From positions 282,184,875-282,248,874 of the forward strand of contig NC_133658.1 in NCBI RefSeq assembly GCF_037893015.1: a stretch of 64,000 nt of DNA, read 5' to 3'. How positions within the stretch are numbered: position 1 is the stretch's first letter; each line of letters starts with the position of its first letter. Under the pieces are notes generated by a model. That model did not search any database and was not told the DNA's origin. It saw only the letters and a program-made list of their open reading frames with translations. Shown piece after piece: positions 21,904 to 50,209 of the stretch. Source of the stretch: Macrotis lagotis (lineage: Eukaryota; Chordata; Mammalia; Peramelemorphia; Peramelidae). A program made the translations under genes and the position numbers.

Positions 21904-24900
21904 TCAAGGCTCTTCTTTAATTTCAGAGATTCTGTCAATGGATTTAAGGATTTCAGCAACTAAATTCAATGTTTCAGCTCCAGAAAGCAACTGCCTAGAA
22001 GGAAAACAGAAACCGATATAAAATGTACATATTTTCTGTTCTAGCTTGATTGTATACTCTTTCTAGGCAAGTCTAATTCACTTTTCACTTTTTTTTCACC
22101 CTGGCAAAGCCCTGTACATAGTGGGCATGCAATAAATATTTGCGGAATTAATCAATATGTCATTATAATGCCCAATTGTAATAAGGCATTAAAAACTAGC
22201 AAGATGGATTAATGGGCTCATTCAAAAGATGACAATTATACTATTTCTATTTTCCTATGAATAAAAAAATATCACCAATTCCATGTCATCTATCTTTTGA
22301 GTCCATCAAAGGTGACCTAGGAAAAGCAGAATCTATTCCCCTTAAGCTTGCTTATCATACTAGCTGTCCTAAGAAAATTTTATTTTTAATTGGACAGCCA
22401 GTAATAATATTTCATTTATCATAAAGAAAACTTACTTTATCGAACAATGTGCAGTGTTCATGACAACTCGGAGATTCTGCAAGGCAGCATCTGCATTTTG
22501 TTTAACTACTGTCAAATTGGCACCCTGTCCAGATCGCAAGGCTTCATTGTCTCTTTTATAATTAGTAAGCTGAGCCTTTAGAAGAAAGATACAGTTTAAT
22601 TTAAGGTTAATTAGGACTATTAAGATATAATACGGGCGGGCGGCTAGGTGGCACAGTGGATAGAGTACTGGCTTTGGAGTCAGGAGTACCTGAGTTCAAA
22701 TCCAGCCTCAGACACTTAGTAATTGCCTAGCTGTGTGGCCTTGGGCAAGCCACTTAACTTCACTGCCTTGCAAAAAACCTAAAAAAAGTAATGATACAAA
22801 ATAAAGGGCTTTAAAATAGCATGCCTATGGTAGTTTTCTCATTAGAAACCTCAAAAAACCTGCTACAGATTGTCATTCTGAGTAGTTATGAAGTTTTGCT
22901 AGCCAATAACCTATAAGCATATTAACTCATTGTTTCATTATCATAACTAGCTTTGCTCCCATGAGATATATGGAAAGTTTATTTTTTTTCTTGCCTAACA
23001 AGTCATTAGACTCAATATTTGTACCTATCTAGTCAAATCTATACCTTAAAAACATTTTCCACATGTGTATATATGGCTAATATGTGAATCTAAAATTATG
23101 TCCCTACTTCTTGTATTCTCTCTGAGTGGTCTTTTTACCCCTTTGAAGTCTTAGGCACATCCACATTCTCCAAGTGCTGATAATAATTCTAATTATCTTT
23201 ACTAATTTGTAAGTCTTTTGAAGGCAAAGATTACATTGCCTTAGTCATCCTTAAAGCAGCACAGTATAATGATAAGAGGGCTGAACTTCAGTTTAGTTTA
23301 AGAGACTTAAGTCAAATCTCATTCCTGCCACTTTGTGAGAGTTATTTATTTGTCCAGAGTGGAGATTTTAGAAATGTCCAATGACTTGAATCTTTCCAAA
23401 TTTGTTTCCTCCCCTGAAAAATGGGAATGATTATACCTGCTCTATCAACTTGATAGGGCTGATAAAAGAACCAAATGGGAATTTATATGAAAGTGTACTG
23501 TTGTACAAATGTATTAATATTATTTTGTCCCCTTCCACATCTAGCACAGTACTATATTAATATATATAAGTGCTTAGTAAGTGTTGATAGAATTGAATTT
23601 GCTAAAGTAAAAATGAATCCTTCACAATTGTAGAATCATAAATTCCTAATCCCTTTGAATTTAATCCAACTGAGGAGGAAAGGAGAAAAACATTATTAAA
23701 GATTTACTTCCACATTTCCATAGTGGCACATGATATGTTTTCAGGGAAGAACTAACAATGTAATTTACCTGGAGCAAATTGATTTCCTGCTTCAGTTTTG
23801 TAACTTGATTTTCTGCCTTCACAGCCCGCTTCTGTTAAAGAAAGACACTGACATCATAATGGTAATTCTAAAAGCCACTTAAAACATATAGTTATTAATT
23901 TATTCATTCAACAAGCATTTTAAGGGCTTACTATATTACAAATGATGGGATAACAAACATAAAACATGTTTCCCACACTCAAGAAACATTCTATTGAGAA
24001 AAGTTAACATTTACATTAAAAATTAAATGTAAAATATATTCAAGGAAATTTCCACGGGAAGTCTTTAGCAACTAGGGAGGGGGAGGTTAAGCTTCTAGGG
24101 ATGGCACTTGAGCTGAGTTTTGAATATGTCAGAGATTTCTAGAGGGAGAGATGGGAGGAGGGAATCCCAACAGAGGATAGAGCCTGTGTAAAGAAGGGAG
24201 AGAGAATATCATGTATAAGGAATAGCAAAAAGGCTAATTTGGCTAGAATGCTAATAGTGTGAAGGACAATAATATGCAGTAAGTCTGAAAACATATAGGC
24301 TGGAGTCAGATTGTGAAGGGCTTTAAAAATCATGGGAACGTATGTTTTTAATCATAGAAGCAAGGGGGGGGGCTAGTGTTATGGTCAAACCTATACCTAT
24401 ACTTTGACACCTTTGTAAAGGACAGACTAGAAAAGAGAGAGGATGGAGGCAAGTAGACCAATGAAGAGACTATTCTTGTATTGCAAACAAAAAGTGATGA
24501 GGACCTGAACTAGTATGTTGACTATATGGTTGGAGAGAAAGGGAGTATAGAATCAACAAGACTTGACCAGTGATTGGATGTGAAGAGCGAGAGGGGAGGA
24601 GTAGATGTTATTAAGAAAAAAAGATTTGACAATGCCATTCATGTGCATATTTGGTAGTTTCCTGATAATGTAAAGTGGTTTCTCCTTAAATACCTACACA
24701 GTTAGTTTAGTTATATCTTTAAGGTAATAAAGACCTGCTGTTTTATTACTGACTACCAGAGTACTTAAATTAATTTTTTGAAATTAGCAAAATTTTTGAA
24801 ATATTTTTAGAATAAATTTTTATCTGGAAAATAAATTGCCTGAGAGATCTCAACTCTCAAAGAAAGGTATTAGAGATCTGAAGCAAAGGCCTTGTCTTTT

Positions 24901-27900
24901 ATGTTATCCAACATGTTGATACTTAAAAAATACTTGAATTGATTCACTTTCAGTTGTTTTCAGCAACTACCACAACAGAAGTACTTACATATTAAAATAA
25001 TGTGTTGCAAATACCAATTGCTGCTTAAGCAAAATTGATTATTTTAGAAAGAAACCCCTCAAAAGAAATTTATACACTTAAAATCTGGTCAGACTATACA
25101 ATTTTTTTTTTTGCAAGTCAATGGGGTTAAGTGGCTTGCCCAAGGCTACACAGCTAGGTAATTATTAAGTGTCTGAGGCCAGATTTGAACTCAGGGACTC
25201 CTGACTCCAGGGCCGGTGTGTTCCCACCTAACTGTCCCCTGACTATACAATTTTGTAATCATTAACTTAGAAGGGAACTTAAAACTCCTTAACTGTTTCC
25301 CCACAGTGGAAATAATTTTTACAACATTTTATATAGGCTTTTTTTTTAGGTTTTTGCATGGGTTAAGTGGCTTGCCCAAGGCCACACAGCTAGGTAATTA
25401 TTAAGTGTCTGAGACCGGGTTTGAACCCAAGTACTCCTGACTCCAGAGCTGGTGATTTATCCACTACACCACCTAGCCGCCCCTATAGGCATTTTTCCAA
25501 TAACATTATATTCATTTCTTTATTAATTCCATTCTGGAATAGCTTGGATTATTGAAAATTCCAATATATCAAGCTGAAATTTTTAAACTCTGATCCTACT
25601 CCTGGTCTTGATGAATTTATACATAAGTCAACTTTTTTGTACTCCAGAACTATTTTGACTGGGCAAAAGCAACTCTCCTATCTCTTTTCACAAAAGTCGT
25701 GCCCAAAAGATCCTATTTTTTAATCCTATTTTACATAAGGATATTTTGAGTCAAGTAAATACAAAGTTATGACACTTTTTCCCTGACTAAACCTATAATT
25801 TCATAGAACTTCCAGTAAGGAAACATCCTCACCTATGCCAGATAAGACACCCACTTGCCAACTTAACCACAATATAAGACTGTTCAACCTATGTAGTAGT
25901 CCACAGGACTCATTCAAGCTAGATAGTAGCTTTAGTTGTGCTCCTAGGTGGTATGGGTAGCATTGTATTGATGAATACATATAGATTTCTGTAAGTAGTC
26001 CTTGAGAGGGTTTTTGTAGGGTGATTTAGCCCAGAAGAGCTAAAACATTGGATTGGAGCATTAAGATGCAGAGAGATTTGCCTAGGGACACTTGCAACAC
26101 CAGCTATATTAATGTCAACAAAATGTACAAAATATTAGGATAATGCTAGATCCATCTTCCAGCTGACAACATAATTATTCATTCCTCCAAAGGATTTTTT
26201 TTTGAAACACATCTTATAGTCTCCCAAAAACATTCAAAGAAAATTTTAAAAAAATTTTACAGTCATCAACTCAAGATTCTGTTCCACTTGTTGTACCACC
26301 GATTCGAGATCATGATAATCGCTTTCCTCTTTTATCATTTTTGCTTCCAATTTCCGCTCAAGTGTTCTCACCCTTATTGAGACAGGGAAAAAAGATGGGT
26401 TATTTTAATGACCACAGTTCCCTCAAAGAAGGCTGCTCAATCAACCTTAACTGTTTAGAATTTAACATAACAGGGAACATATGTACCATAACTATTAGAC
26501 TGAGGTCTAATACTGTGACTGGGGTCACAAATAACTTATTAGCATCTTTTTAAGTTAATTTTTTTTTAAAAGGAGCTGGTTATTTTGAAAGTTCAAATCT
26601 CTTTACATACATTATCTTATAGTTTCTTATATAACTCTGTGATTCTAATTTTACAGATAAGAGAAATGGAGGCTCAGAGAGCTCAAGTGCCTTGCTCAGC
26701 ATAACATTATGCCCAAGACAAGATTTGGAAAAAAGATAAATTATATCAAGTCAAAGAAATTTAAGTTTAAATCCTAGCCATTTACTTCCTACATAACCTT
26801 CAGCAAGTCATGTAACCTCTGGGGCCTTAATTTCCTTATCTGTAAAAAGAAGACCTTAAGACTAGTTGATTTCTAAAGTATTTTCCAGCTCTAATTTGAT
26901 GATCCTGGGATCACTCTAAGTCCAATTCATTAACTCTCCACTTTTCATAAAATCTCTTCTTTAGTCAGTTTGCCTCGCTGATTTTATTTAGAGTGAAACG
27001 TTCATCTTAAATAACAGCTGACATTATGTACAGCTTTAAAGTTCGTAACACCCTTTATATACATTCTCATTTGGGTTACATAATTCAGTATACTATCTCC
27101 CCTTTTACAGAAGACTCAACTGAGGCTCTGCAAGGTCAAGATGTGTAGTAGTAGTAGTAGTAGTAGTACTAGTAGCAGTAGTGGTGGCATTACAACTCTT
27201 TTTTCTTAACTCCAAGATTAACATTTTATCCTCTCTGTCATGAAGCATCTCATACAACAGCTCTATTATAGAACTCAACAAAAAATTGGATGAAGAATTC
27301 CTCAGCTGTGAACTCATCCAACCTTTCTGGAGAGTAATTTGGAATTACGTCTAAAGGGCAACAAAAATGTGCATACCCTTTGATCCAGCAATACCACTAC
27401 TGAGTCTATACCCCGAAGAGATGATGAAAAAGGGTAAAAACATCACTTGTACAAAAATATTCATAGCAGCCCTGTTTGTGGTGACAAAGAATTGAAAATC
27501 AAGCAAATGTCCTTCAATTGGGGAATGGCTTAACAAACTGTGGTATATGTATGTCATGGAACACTATTATTCTATTAGAAACGAGGAGGGATGGGATTTC
27601 AGGGAAGTCTGGAGGGATTTGCATGAACTGATGCTGAGTGAGATGAGCAGAACCAGAAAAACACTGTATACCCTAACAGCAACAGGGATGATGATCAACC
27701 TTGATAGACTTGCTCATTCCATCAGTGCAATAATCAGGGACATTTTGGGCTATCTGTGATGGAGAATATCATCTGTATTCAGAGAAAGAATTGCAGAGTT
27801 TGAACAAAGACCAAAGACCTTTCATTTAGAAAAAAAAAAACCTGCTATCTTATTATGTAATTTTGCTATCTCTTATACTTTATTTTTCTGCCTTAAGATA

Positions 27901-30900
27901 TGATCTCTCTCATCACATTAAACTTAGATCAATGTATACCATGGAAACAATGTAAAGACTGCCTTTTGTGGGGGGTGGGGAGGAGGCAGGCAAGATTAGG
28001 GGGGAAATTGTAAAACTCAAAATGAATAAAATCTTTCTTTTATTAAAAAAAAAGAATTCCTCAAAATTTTTAATCAAAAAGTTATCCCCTAGAATGTGAA
28101 CTGCAACAGCAAAGCTTTTACTCTCTATTTACATAAATCAATCCATTGCAAAGCGAAATGAAACTCATATTTGTGGTTATAGGCATACATACATTTCTGT
28201 CTGAGCTTCAGAGAAGGTTTCAATCTCATTAATTTTTCTTCTTAACTTACAATTTTCTTCTTTAAGCTGCAGAAAAAGAAAATTAAAATTAGAAATTCAA
28301 AGATCTAAACTGGTTAACAGCTTCATACAATTAATTAGTCATGAAATTTTTTATTTCCAAAAGTAATCTAAGACAATGGATAAAGATATTTACATTTCTA
28401 AGATTTTTTATCCAACTATGACACAAGTATTCTATTGTACTCACATCTCCTGTACTTGCATTCATTACACAGTACTGTTTAAAGCAGCTGCATATTCTTA
28501 TCTGCCAGCAACACCAAAATAACTAACCATAGTAACCATCAACAAGCTGCAGCAGCACATTAGGGCTGATTGTGTCCTTTGCTCCAAAGGCAAAGAGGCC
28601 ATTAGGAAAGCAAGATCACTAGTTTTTCTCCATGAGAAACTTTCCAAGACATTTGAGGTTTATCAGGTAGGTGAAGAGCATTCCATCCACACTTACTGCT
28701 TCATAGTCTATCTGCAGAGACCGATAATGCCTGTCTCCCAAGTATTCTTCATGAACAGCAAATTCTTTGTTTGTGTTGTCCACTTGAGATGAAGAAATAC
28801 ATAAGTCACTATCATTTAAGGTCCATGGAGCAAGAGACTCGATGCCTGACAGTTCAGATGGGTTGGAAAAAAAGGAAATATATGTACTACGTGGTGATGT
28901 GTTAGCAGCAATTCTGGATGCATGAGTTTGTTCCATGGCAGATGGCCGATAAGTCCCACTCCAGTCATCATCTTCATCTTCATCCACCAAATCTCCAGCA
29001 CCACTTGGATCTTGGAAAAAAGGTTCCTCATAGTCCAAACCATATCCTACAGTTTTAGAAGTTGGGGAATTATCTTCAAGTCCTAATGTATGTCTTGTAG
29101 ATTCCTAAGAAGAAGGAAATCAAAATTTACATTGAAAAATTTTTTATTAGTCTAGATTAATACTAGTTTAATATTTTTTTACAATCTTATATTCAATGTG
29201 TTTTTTATTTCAGAATTATAACAAAATATTTTATTTTGTTTAAAAAAGCTAAGTTGAGAAAATAGATGAAACACTCAGAAGACAGGTCATCTGCAAATGC
29301 CATTACTACAAAACTTATCTAAAGTGAATTATATGATTTGATTTTATGTCAACACAGGTGCAAGTCTTCCATGCTCAACAGATGCAAAAATTCTTCCCCA
29401 CCCCCACTGAACTGAACTGCAAATTCCTTTAAGTTACCTTAGTGTAAATTCTAGTATTGGTTCTCTCTTCTTTGGACAGGCCAAGGCTCTTAGTTTTCAG
29501 AAATTCTTTATAAGAAAATGGATTTGCTCTATCCAGATCTTCAAGCTTATCATCTGAAATAAGAAAATCTTATTTTATACATGTTTAAAGGTGACAGATT
29601 TATTAGAAGGGAACTTTCTTTTTAATTTTTCTTAAAAGCATTATCATCTGATCCAGAACACTGACCCAGGATAACTGATTTTTAACAAGACAAGTACTGA
29701 ACTGAAATGAACTAAGGTGCTATTAAGAAACAAGAAACTTAACACTTACTAGCAACAAGACACTTCTACAAGTAACTCCATTCTAAATTCTTTCCTTCTT
29801 TTTCCTTTACCTCAGAGGACTTTACCTGGCAACTGTCTCAAGTTTCCATATTCACTCTTGTGATTCGCCTTACTTTTCTATTTCCCTTCTTTCAGTCTTC
29901 CATACATATGTGTGTGTGTGTGTATATATGTATATACATATATACACACACACAATCAACTTCACTATCCTGATTTCCTGAACTTTCTAAGCCACATTGC
30001 CTTTTCATACCTTTCTTTAGCTATTCTATGCATTTTTATCAACTGCCTCTGGTCTCTAACTTTCTTGCTTTCCTCATCCCTCAGTTCCCTCTTTTCCTCA
30101 TCCAAGATCTACCTTCAACTTTCTTTTTCATTGTTAAGAGTCCTGCCCCAAGCACTGGCCCTGGAGTCAGGAGTACCTGGGTTCAAATCGGGTCTCAGAT
30201 ACTTAATAATTATGTAGCTGGCCTTGGGCAAGCCACTTAACTCCATTTGCCTTGCAAAAAAAAAAACCTAAAAAAAAAAGTCCTGCTCCATCCCACTCTC
30301 AAGCTCTCTTGAGTTATCCCCCCCTTTCAACTCTGTTGAAGACATATTTATTCACCCTCCCTACCTACTTTATGTTTTTCCTCCTCCATACTTTTGCCTT
30401 TGTCTTTCTCCTCTCCCTTCTCTGGACCTATTCAAATCCTACCCATATTTCAGGACCCAATTCTAATCTTCCTTTACCCTTCCCAAGACTCTCTACTTCA
30501 CAGCAATCTCTCCCTGACACACATCCCAATCACATTTATTTTTGTCTTGAAATCTCAGAGATGTTCTAAATCTCATTAATTTTTCTTAGCTTTTTACTGA
30601 ATAATACGTACTAGCACAGTACTAGGTGCTAAAGCGGATAAAAAGACACAGGAGCAGAGGTTTGCTTGGGGGGATAAGGCATGTCCAAGTAAAAAGATAA
30701 AGGATTCAGGATTAATGCTATATAAATAACATGACAATAAGTACTTTTAGAGTCCTGAGTTCCTTGAGACCAGAGACAGCATCTTTTCCATTTTTTCCTC
30801 TGCTAGGGTAAATATTTGAGTAACAAATCACAGCTGCAAATTTGGAAGTACTTACAATCTATACAATAGCATGAATACATAAAAGTTTAAATGATAGAAA

Positions 30901-31790
30901 AGAAGTCATAAAGCAATATCTGATAAAATAGGCAGTTTCCTTCTTAACCCCCATGTAGCATAGAACAGACACACAAAAGGAACTCAAATTAACTATAGTA
31001 GAAGTCACAACTCAATTTTAACATTTGAGTACTCCCATATGAAAGACCACAAAGAACAAGTGTGATGGGGATAAAAAGATAGAAATGTTGGACAGGGAAG
31101 CTACGAATTTAAATCATAGTTCTGTCACCAACTACTTATTATCTCCTCTCTTTTCCCATCCTATCAGTGAGAGCGGTTCCGACAAAAGTCTTCTATATTC
31201 CCTTCCTTAATGGGTGATTCTATGGTCCTGTATGGGCAATTGGGCTGTGCACTCCTTGGGAGTTAGAAAAATGGAAGGTGATATAGTTTCAGAGAAGGAG
31301 TTCCCTGGCTGAGACCTTTGCCTATTCTGGGCCTCTTTTCCCCATCTATGCAGTGGTTGGGGCTTTAAGGCCCTTTCCCGGTTATGTGATTCCAGATTTG
31401 TATGCAAGAAGAATGGACCTAGGGGTTCAGAGAAATGCATTTCAGTAGCGTCCCCAGTTTCACCAGTAGTTGTCTCTGTAAAAGTCGCCAACATCTCTAA
31501 AATAATTTGCACTCCTCCTCCCCTTTCCCTAATCCTGGGTGGACCTCTCATCCAGAGGGCAGAATCGGGTCCGGCCTGGTCCAGCTCGGGGCTCCCTGGA
31601 GGCGCGCCCCCAGCCCTGCTCTGCGCTCGGCGGGAACCGCCTCGGGCTACCCCGGGGCACCCTTCTTCCCGACTCTAGGCGCCCCGAGCGGAGCCGCTGT
31701 CAGTGGGGGCTCGGTCTTACCGTCCTGGATGACGAGGCTCCGGGCTCGGGACAGCGGGGTGAGCCCCGTGCGGCGGCCGTAGCCGGACAT
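21904..31790 (-). CDS. ENTR1: ENTR1 / SDCCAG3, endosome-associated trafficking regulator, complete CDS of 357 aa
   Basis: Coiled-coil protein of endosomes and the centrosome/cilium base, known for roles in receptor recycling, retromer-linked traffic, cytokinesis and ciliogenesis. Minus-strand exons: 31721-31790, 29438-29553, 28697-29104, 28193-28266, 26261-26372, 23769-23831, 22436-22575 and 21904-21994 (TGA at 21904-21906). All borders are GT-AG and in frame. It starts MSGYGRRTGLTPLSRARS; then ANPFSYKEFLKTKSLGLSKE (about residues 32-51); a low-complexity acidic part (DEDEDDD at 103-109); then LGDRHYRSLQIDYEA, and a heptad-rich coiled coil over about 199-300 (KLRRKINEIETFSEAQTEM, LERKLEAKMIKEE). 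The C-terminal part has LTVVKQNADAALQNLRVVMN and ends ILKSIDRISEIKEEP. It is shorter than the long human form (about 435 aa as I recall) because no counterpart of the human segment after the first exon was found in intron 1; human isoforms without it exist to my knowledge. The last residues are EEP, not the acidic human end. Confidence 0.95.
22634..22788 (+). repeat. WSINE1-like SINE in ENTR1 intron
   Basis: Near-full sense copy: GGCGGCTAGGTGGCACAGTG start and GCAAAAAACCTAAAAAA tail. Confidence 0.92.
23257..23600 (+). repeat. MIR relic
   Basis: CAGCACAGTATAATGATAAG start, a 'gtttcctcccctgaaaaatggga' core and a 'taagtgcttagtaagtgttga' end fit MIR. Confidence 0.6.
23895..24610 (-). repeat. L2 LINE relic, antisense
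   Basis: Starts with TTCATTCAACAAGCATTT (reverse of the L2 3' end) and continues through 'cttgagctgagttttgaatatgtc', GGGCTTTAAAAATCATGGGA and the following part, like the other antisense L2 copies. Confidence 0.65.
25106..25240 (-). repeat. WSINE1-like SINE, 14-bp target-site duplication
   Basis: Antisense. Flanked by GACTATACAATTTT at 25092-25105 and 25241-25254. Its 5' end is degraded. Confidence 0.9.
25339..25483 (-). repeat. WSINE1-like SINE with short internal deletion
   Basis: Antisense. Flanks share TATAGGC at 25332-25338 and 25484-25490. It lacks a few bases after the tail (GCATGGGTTAAG instead of the usual GCAAGGCAAATGGGG). Confidence 0.88.
26600..27140 (-). repeat. MIR / THER-type SINE relics
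   Basis: Antisense MIR traces at about 26600-26710 (TTTTACAGATAAGAGAAATG) and 27005-27140 (CCCCTTTTACAGAAGACTCA). A sense MIR3/THER-like copy sits at about 26750-26910, ending TTCCAGCTCTAATTTGATGA. Confidence 0.6.
27146..27187. repeat. (GTA)n microsatellite
   Basis: Imperfect GTA/GTAGTA repeat on the plus strand, with ACTAGTAGCAG and GGTGG variants at its end. Confidence 0.9.
27305..28051 (+). mobile_element. L1 LINE 3' end, 747 bp, with 12-bp target-site duplication
   Basis: Same family as the 8348-9572 copy over the end of ORF2 ([26 protein letters not shown]), followed by a 3' UTR with a G-rich stretch (TTTTGTGGGGGGTGGGGAGG) and an AATAAA near the end. AAGAATTCCTCA at 27293-27304 and 28052-28063 borders it. 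Antisense to ENTR1. Confidence 0.93.
29905..29954. repeat. (TG)n(TA)n(CA)n with a 42-bp perfect palindrome
   Basis: Positions 29913-29954 are perfectly self-complementary around GTATATAC (29930-29937). In ENTR1 intron 1. Confidence 0.9.
29965..30570 (+). repeat. L2-like relic split by a SINE
   Basis: Pyrimidine-rich sense sequence with CCTACCCATATTTCAGGACC, similar to the L2 3' region. The SINE 30147-30278 interrupts it. Diverged. Confidence 0.4.
30147..30278 (+). repeat. 5'-truncated WSINE1-like SINE
   Basis: Lacks the first tRNA-like bases; starts at AAGCACTGGCCCTGGAG. Flanked by AGTCCTGC at 30139-30146 and 30279-30286. Confidence 0.88.
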
Positions 31791-32110
31791 CCCCTCTCGG
31801 TTCTGCCCGCGGATGGGGCCGGGCCTCCACTACCTGGGTTCCATAGTCGCACGTCGGTTGTTCTGGGGCGCAGCTCGACTTGACTCCTCCTGGTTGCGCT
31901 GTCTCGGCTCTAGGCCAGGCCCGGGCCCCCCCTCTGCTGTCCTCCCCTCCTCCTTCCCCTCCGCGGCTCCTCGCGAGGCCACTTCCGCTCCGCCCACCGG
32001 GCGCCGGAAGCGCGGTCTTTTGCCCCGCGTGCGGGCCAGACCGAGGGGGCGTGGCCCGGAGGGGGCGGGGAAACGGAAGTGACCGCAGAAGAGCCGGGCG
32101 GAGGCGCAAG

Positions 32111-47403
<15,293 letters not shown>

Positions 47404-47474
47404 GGAACTGATAAAGCCTAAGCCACCCTGAGAGCATCGTAATTTAGTACAAAAAAAGATGTTTAATTTTACAG

Positions 47475-47485
47475 AATAAAATAAA
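47475..47485 (+). terminator. PMPCA: PMPCA poly(A) signals
   Basis: Two overlapping AATAAA hexamers (47475-47480 and 47480-47485) lie about 70 nt after the stop. A further AATAAA is at 47586-47591. Which is used is unknown. Confidence 0.65.
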
Positions 47486-47599
47486 TGGAACTGTTCTCCA
47501 GAATTAAATGAACTCCTAATTTAAAACTTTCCAGACCATGCAACTCAGTTTTCACTCCCTCAAAATTAAGTATGTTGGCCACTGGAATAAATATTTTTA

Positions 47600-49151
47600 A
47601 CAACCTAAGTACATAATGCTTCCTTCTTTTAAGGCAAAGAGTTGCTAACAGCTAAAAATAATTCTTAGTTTTTAGAGATGGATTGATATTTAGCATGAAT
47701 TTTTTTTCTCTTAAATACAGGATCCATTTTGAGATTGATGTCTTAAATAGGTTTTGTCCAGTTCTTCCTTCTATCTTACCAGAGATCACAATATAGTATA
47801 CAAACAAATCCTTATTTAGCTTACTTGACCTGAAGTTCCCAAAGATTGTTTTAAGAAAAGAGTTCATTTTCCTTGCAGCCTTCCACAGTGATTAGTTTTG
47901 CCCCTTGCTAGAGAAGTCGGTCTCCTTTAAGTCAGCTTACCCAAAAGAGTGCTTAGCTTTCCTAAGACATAATAGGTAATGAATAAATGAAGACTTTCTT
48001 TTTCAGGTTTTTTTGAAACTGCCTTGCTTGATATCTGAACATTAGCAAACGTGTTCTGGATCATTTAAGCTTGGATATAGTAGTAGCAGGGTTTGTTAAA
48101 AAAAAAAAAAAATTTAAAGACTGGGCCTTAGCAATCAGTGGTTATATATTATCAGGAATAAGAAAGGTGTAGTAAATATTTGTGTAACTTTTATGTGCAA
48201 AATATTTTTAAAATCAGATTGGCTGATTGAAGTAGCAATCAACTGTTGTGTGCTAAATTTAAAATGAAATGGGGACCAGAGAGGGGAAGTAGTTTGTAGA
48301 TCTAATGAAGAGAATGGACCTCAAAACATTTCTATATTAATAGTTAGCCTGTTCTATTTGAAAGATTAACAAATTGGAATAGCCACAAGTTTTGTGATTG
48401 ACATTTCAAGGAAATCAAAGATTTTTCTTAAGGTAAATAATGCTAGGTATTTCATATTTTGCTGAAATCATTCTTTGAACTATATATATTCTATTTACCC
48501 CACTTAAGAAAAGGGTACAGATTGGTTATGTTTCCATAAAAAAATTTAACTTAACATTAAAAACTTAGTGTTCTCTCCATATCAGGTTTTATGCCATGCA
48601 TAATAGGAAACAAAACTTTAACAGTAGATATAGTGTATGGATTTCACAATTGCTAGAAATGTTTATATATATAAAATTAATTTAAAAAAAAACTTATGTT
48701 CCCTCCTGGGAATTGGCCCTTTTGATTATTCAACTATCAGTTGGCTCCTCCAAGTTTAACAAAATATATCCAGCCAAGACTTTTGATCCTTGAAAAACTT
48801 CCACTTGATCGTATATTCACTCAAGCTATCTTTTCTGTAGCTTAACTCTTACTTTTTTAATTCTGAACTTAAGGATACAAAAGAGAGCATTTCCATATCA
48901 CACAGCAGAACAAGAGGATTTTATATAAAAGCTTGATATCCATTTCATGTCACTTGACTTTCTAAAAGTATGTCATCTACATCTTACTTAGAGCTGCCCT
49001 GCTTGTTTTGCTGAATTTCTCTTTATAAGTATTTAAATGAAATATTGTTACACTTAATATTGACTCCTTTCCCCACTTCAAACAGGCAAAAGAAATTAAT
49101 AGGACTATGCTTATCTAAAAATGTCTCTTTCTGTTCTTTAAGACTATTATC
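47600..49151. other. PMPCA 3' flank, no repeat or gene recognised
   Basis: A/T-rich unique-looking DNA; could include a longer PMPCA 3' UTR. Confidence 0.4.
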
Positions 49152-49313
49152 TGGGGTGGCTAGGTGGCTTAGTGGATAAAGCACCGGCTTTGGAGTCAGG
49201 AGTACCTGGGTTAAAATCTGGTCTCAGACACTTAATAATTACCTAGCTGTGTGGCCTTGGGCAAGCCACTTAACCCCATTTGCCTTGCAAAAAAAAAAAA
49301 CCCTAAAAAAAAG
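49152..49313 (+). repeat. WSINE1-like SINE
   Basis: Sense, near consensus, with GCAAAAAAAAAAAACCCTAA tail. Confidence 0.92.
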
Positions 49314-49450
49314 ACCTCTCTTGCATTCATACATTTTTTTTAGGATTTTTACCCTTTGACCCTTTCAAAAAAGTGAAGATATCTGATAACCACTTTTTCC
49401 ACACCTTCCTCTTAATTCTCATGTACCTCAATTATGAAAATTAAGTTCTT

Positions 49451-49611
49451 GGGGTGGCTAGGTAGTGCAGTGGATAGAGCCTTGGCCCTGGAGTCAGGAG
49501 TACCTGAGTTCAAATTTGGCCTCAGACACTTATTATCTAGCTGTGTGGCCTTGGGCAAGCCACTTAACCCATTACCTAGCAAAAAAAAAAAAACCAAACC
49601 TAATAAAAAAA
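49451..49611 (+). repeat. WSINE1-like SINE
   Basis: Sense. AAGTTCTT flanks it on both sides (about 49443 and 49610). A few bases are missing before CTAGCTGTGTGGCC. Confidence 0.9.
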
Positions 49612-50209
49612 AGTTCTTTCACCTTCCCTTTCCTCTTTATTATACTAATATATTCCTTCTTTGTTTACTGTTCACCCACCTCTTATTTCCCCTTTTCAAA
49701 CCCTTAGAACCAGTCCACCTTAGGACTCTTATCATTACCCTTTGAAGCCAGTGAGGTTCTCCACCATTAGAATGTTAGCAATACTAAATATAGCTCCTCC
49801 TCAGTGGATCTTCAGGGCAGTCTCTGGTGGTTGCCTGAGCTCTCAGTCCTAGCACTGTGCATTGCATCATTCTACACATTAATCAAAGGAGCCTTCCACT
49901 CTTAGTGCATCTGAACACAGAATCTTGTAGGCTATATAGGTCCCAAGCCTCTAGCTTTTCAGAGGGAAGGAGCTAGATAGGCTTCTCTATTACCTTATGG
50001 GCTTCTGGCTGACTAGGTATTTCTAGTGTGGAAGAAATTTGCTTATGGATTTTCACTGATTTTTTTTTATCATTCAGGAAATGAACTTAAGAGTTTTGCT
50101 GGTATGTGTAGAGTTAGGTTACCTGCCTCTCATTAAAGTAATCAGCTTAGCAGAAAGTCCAAATTATATCTTCTTTCATGGCCAGAATCCTACAAAAAAG
50201 TGGTATAGT

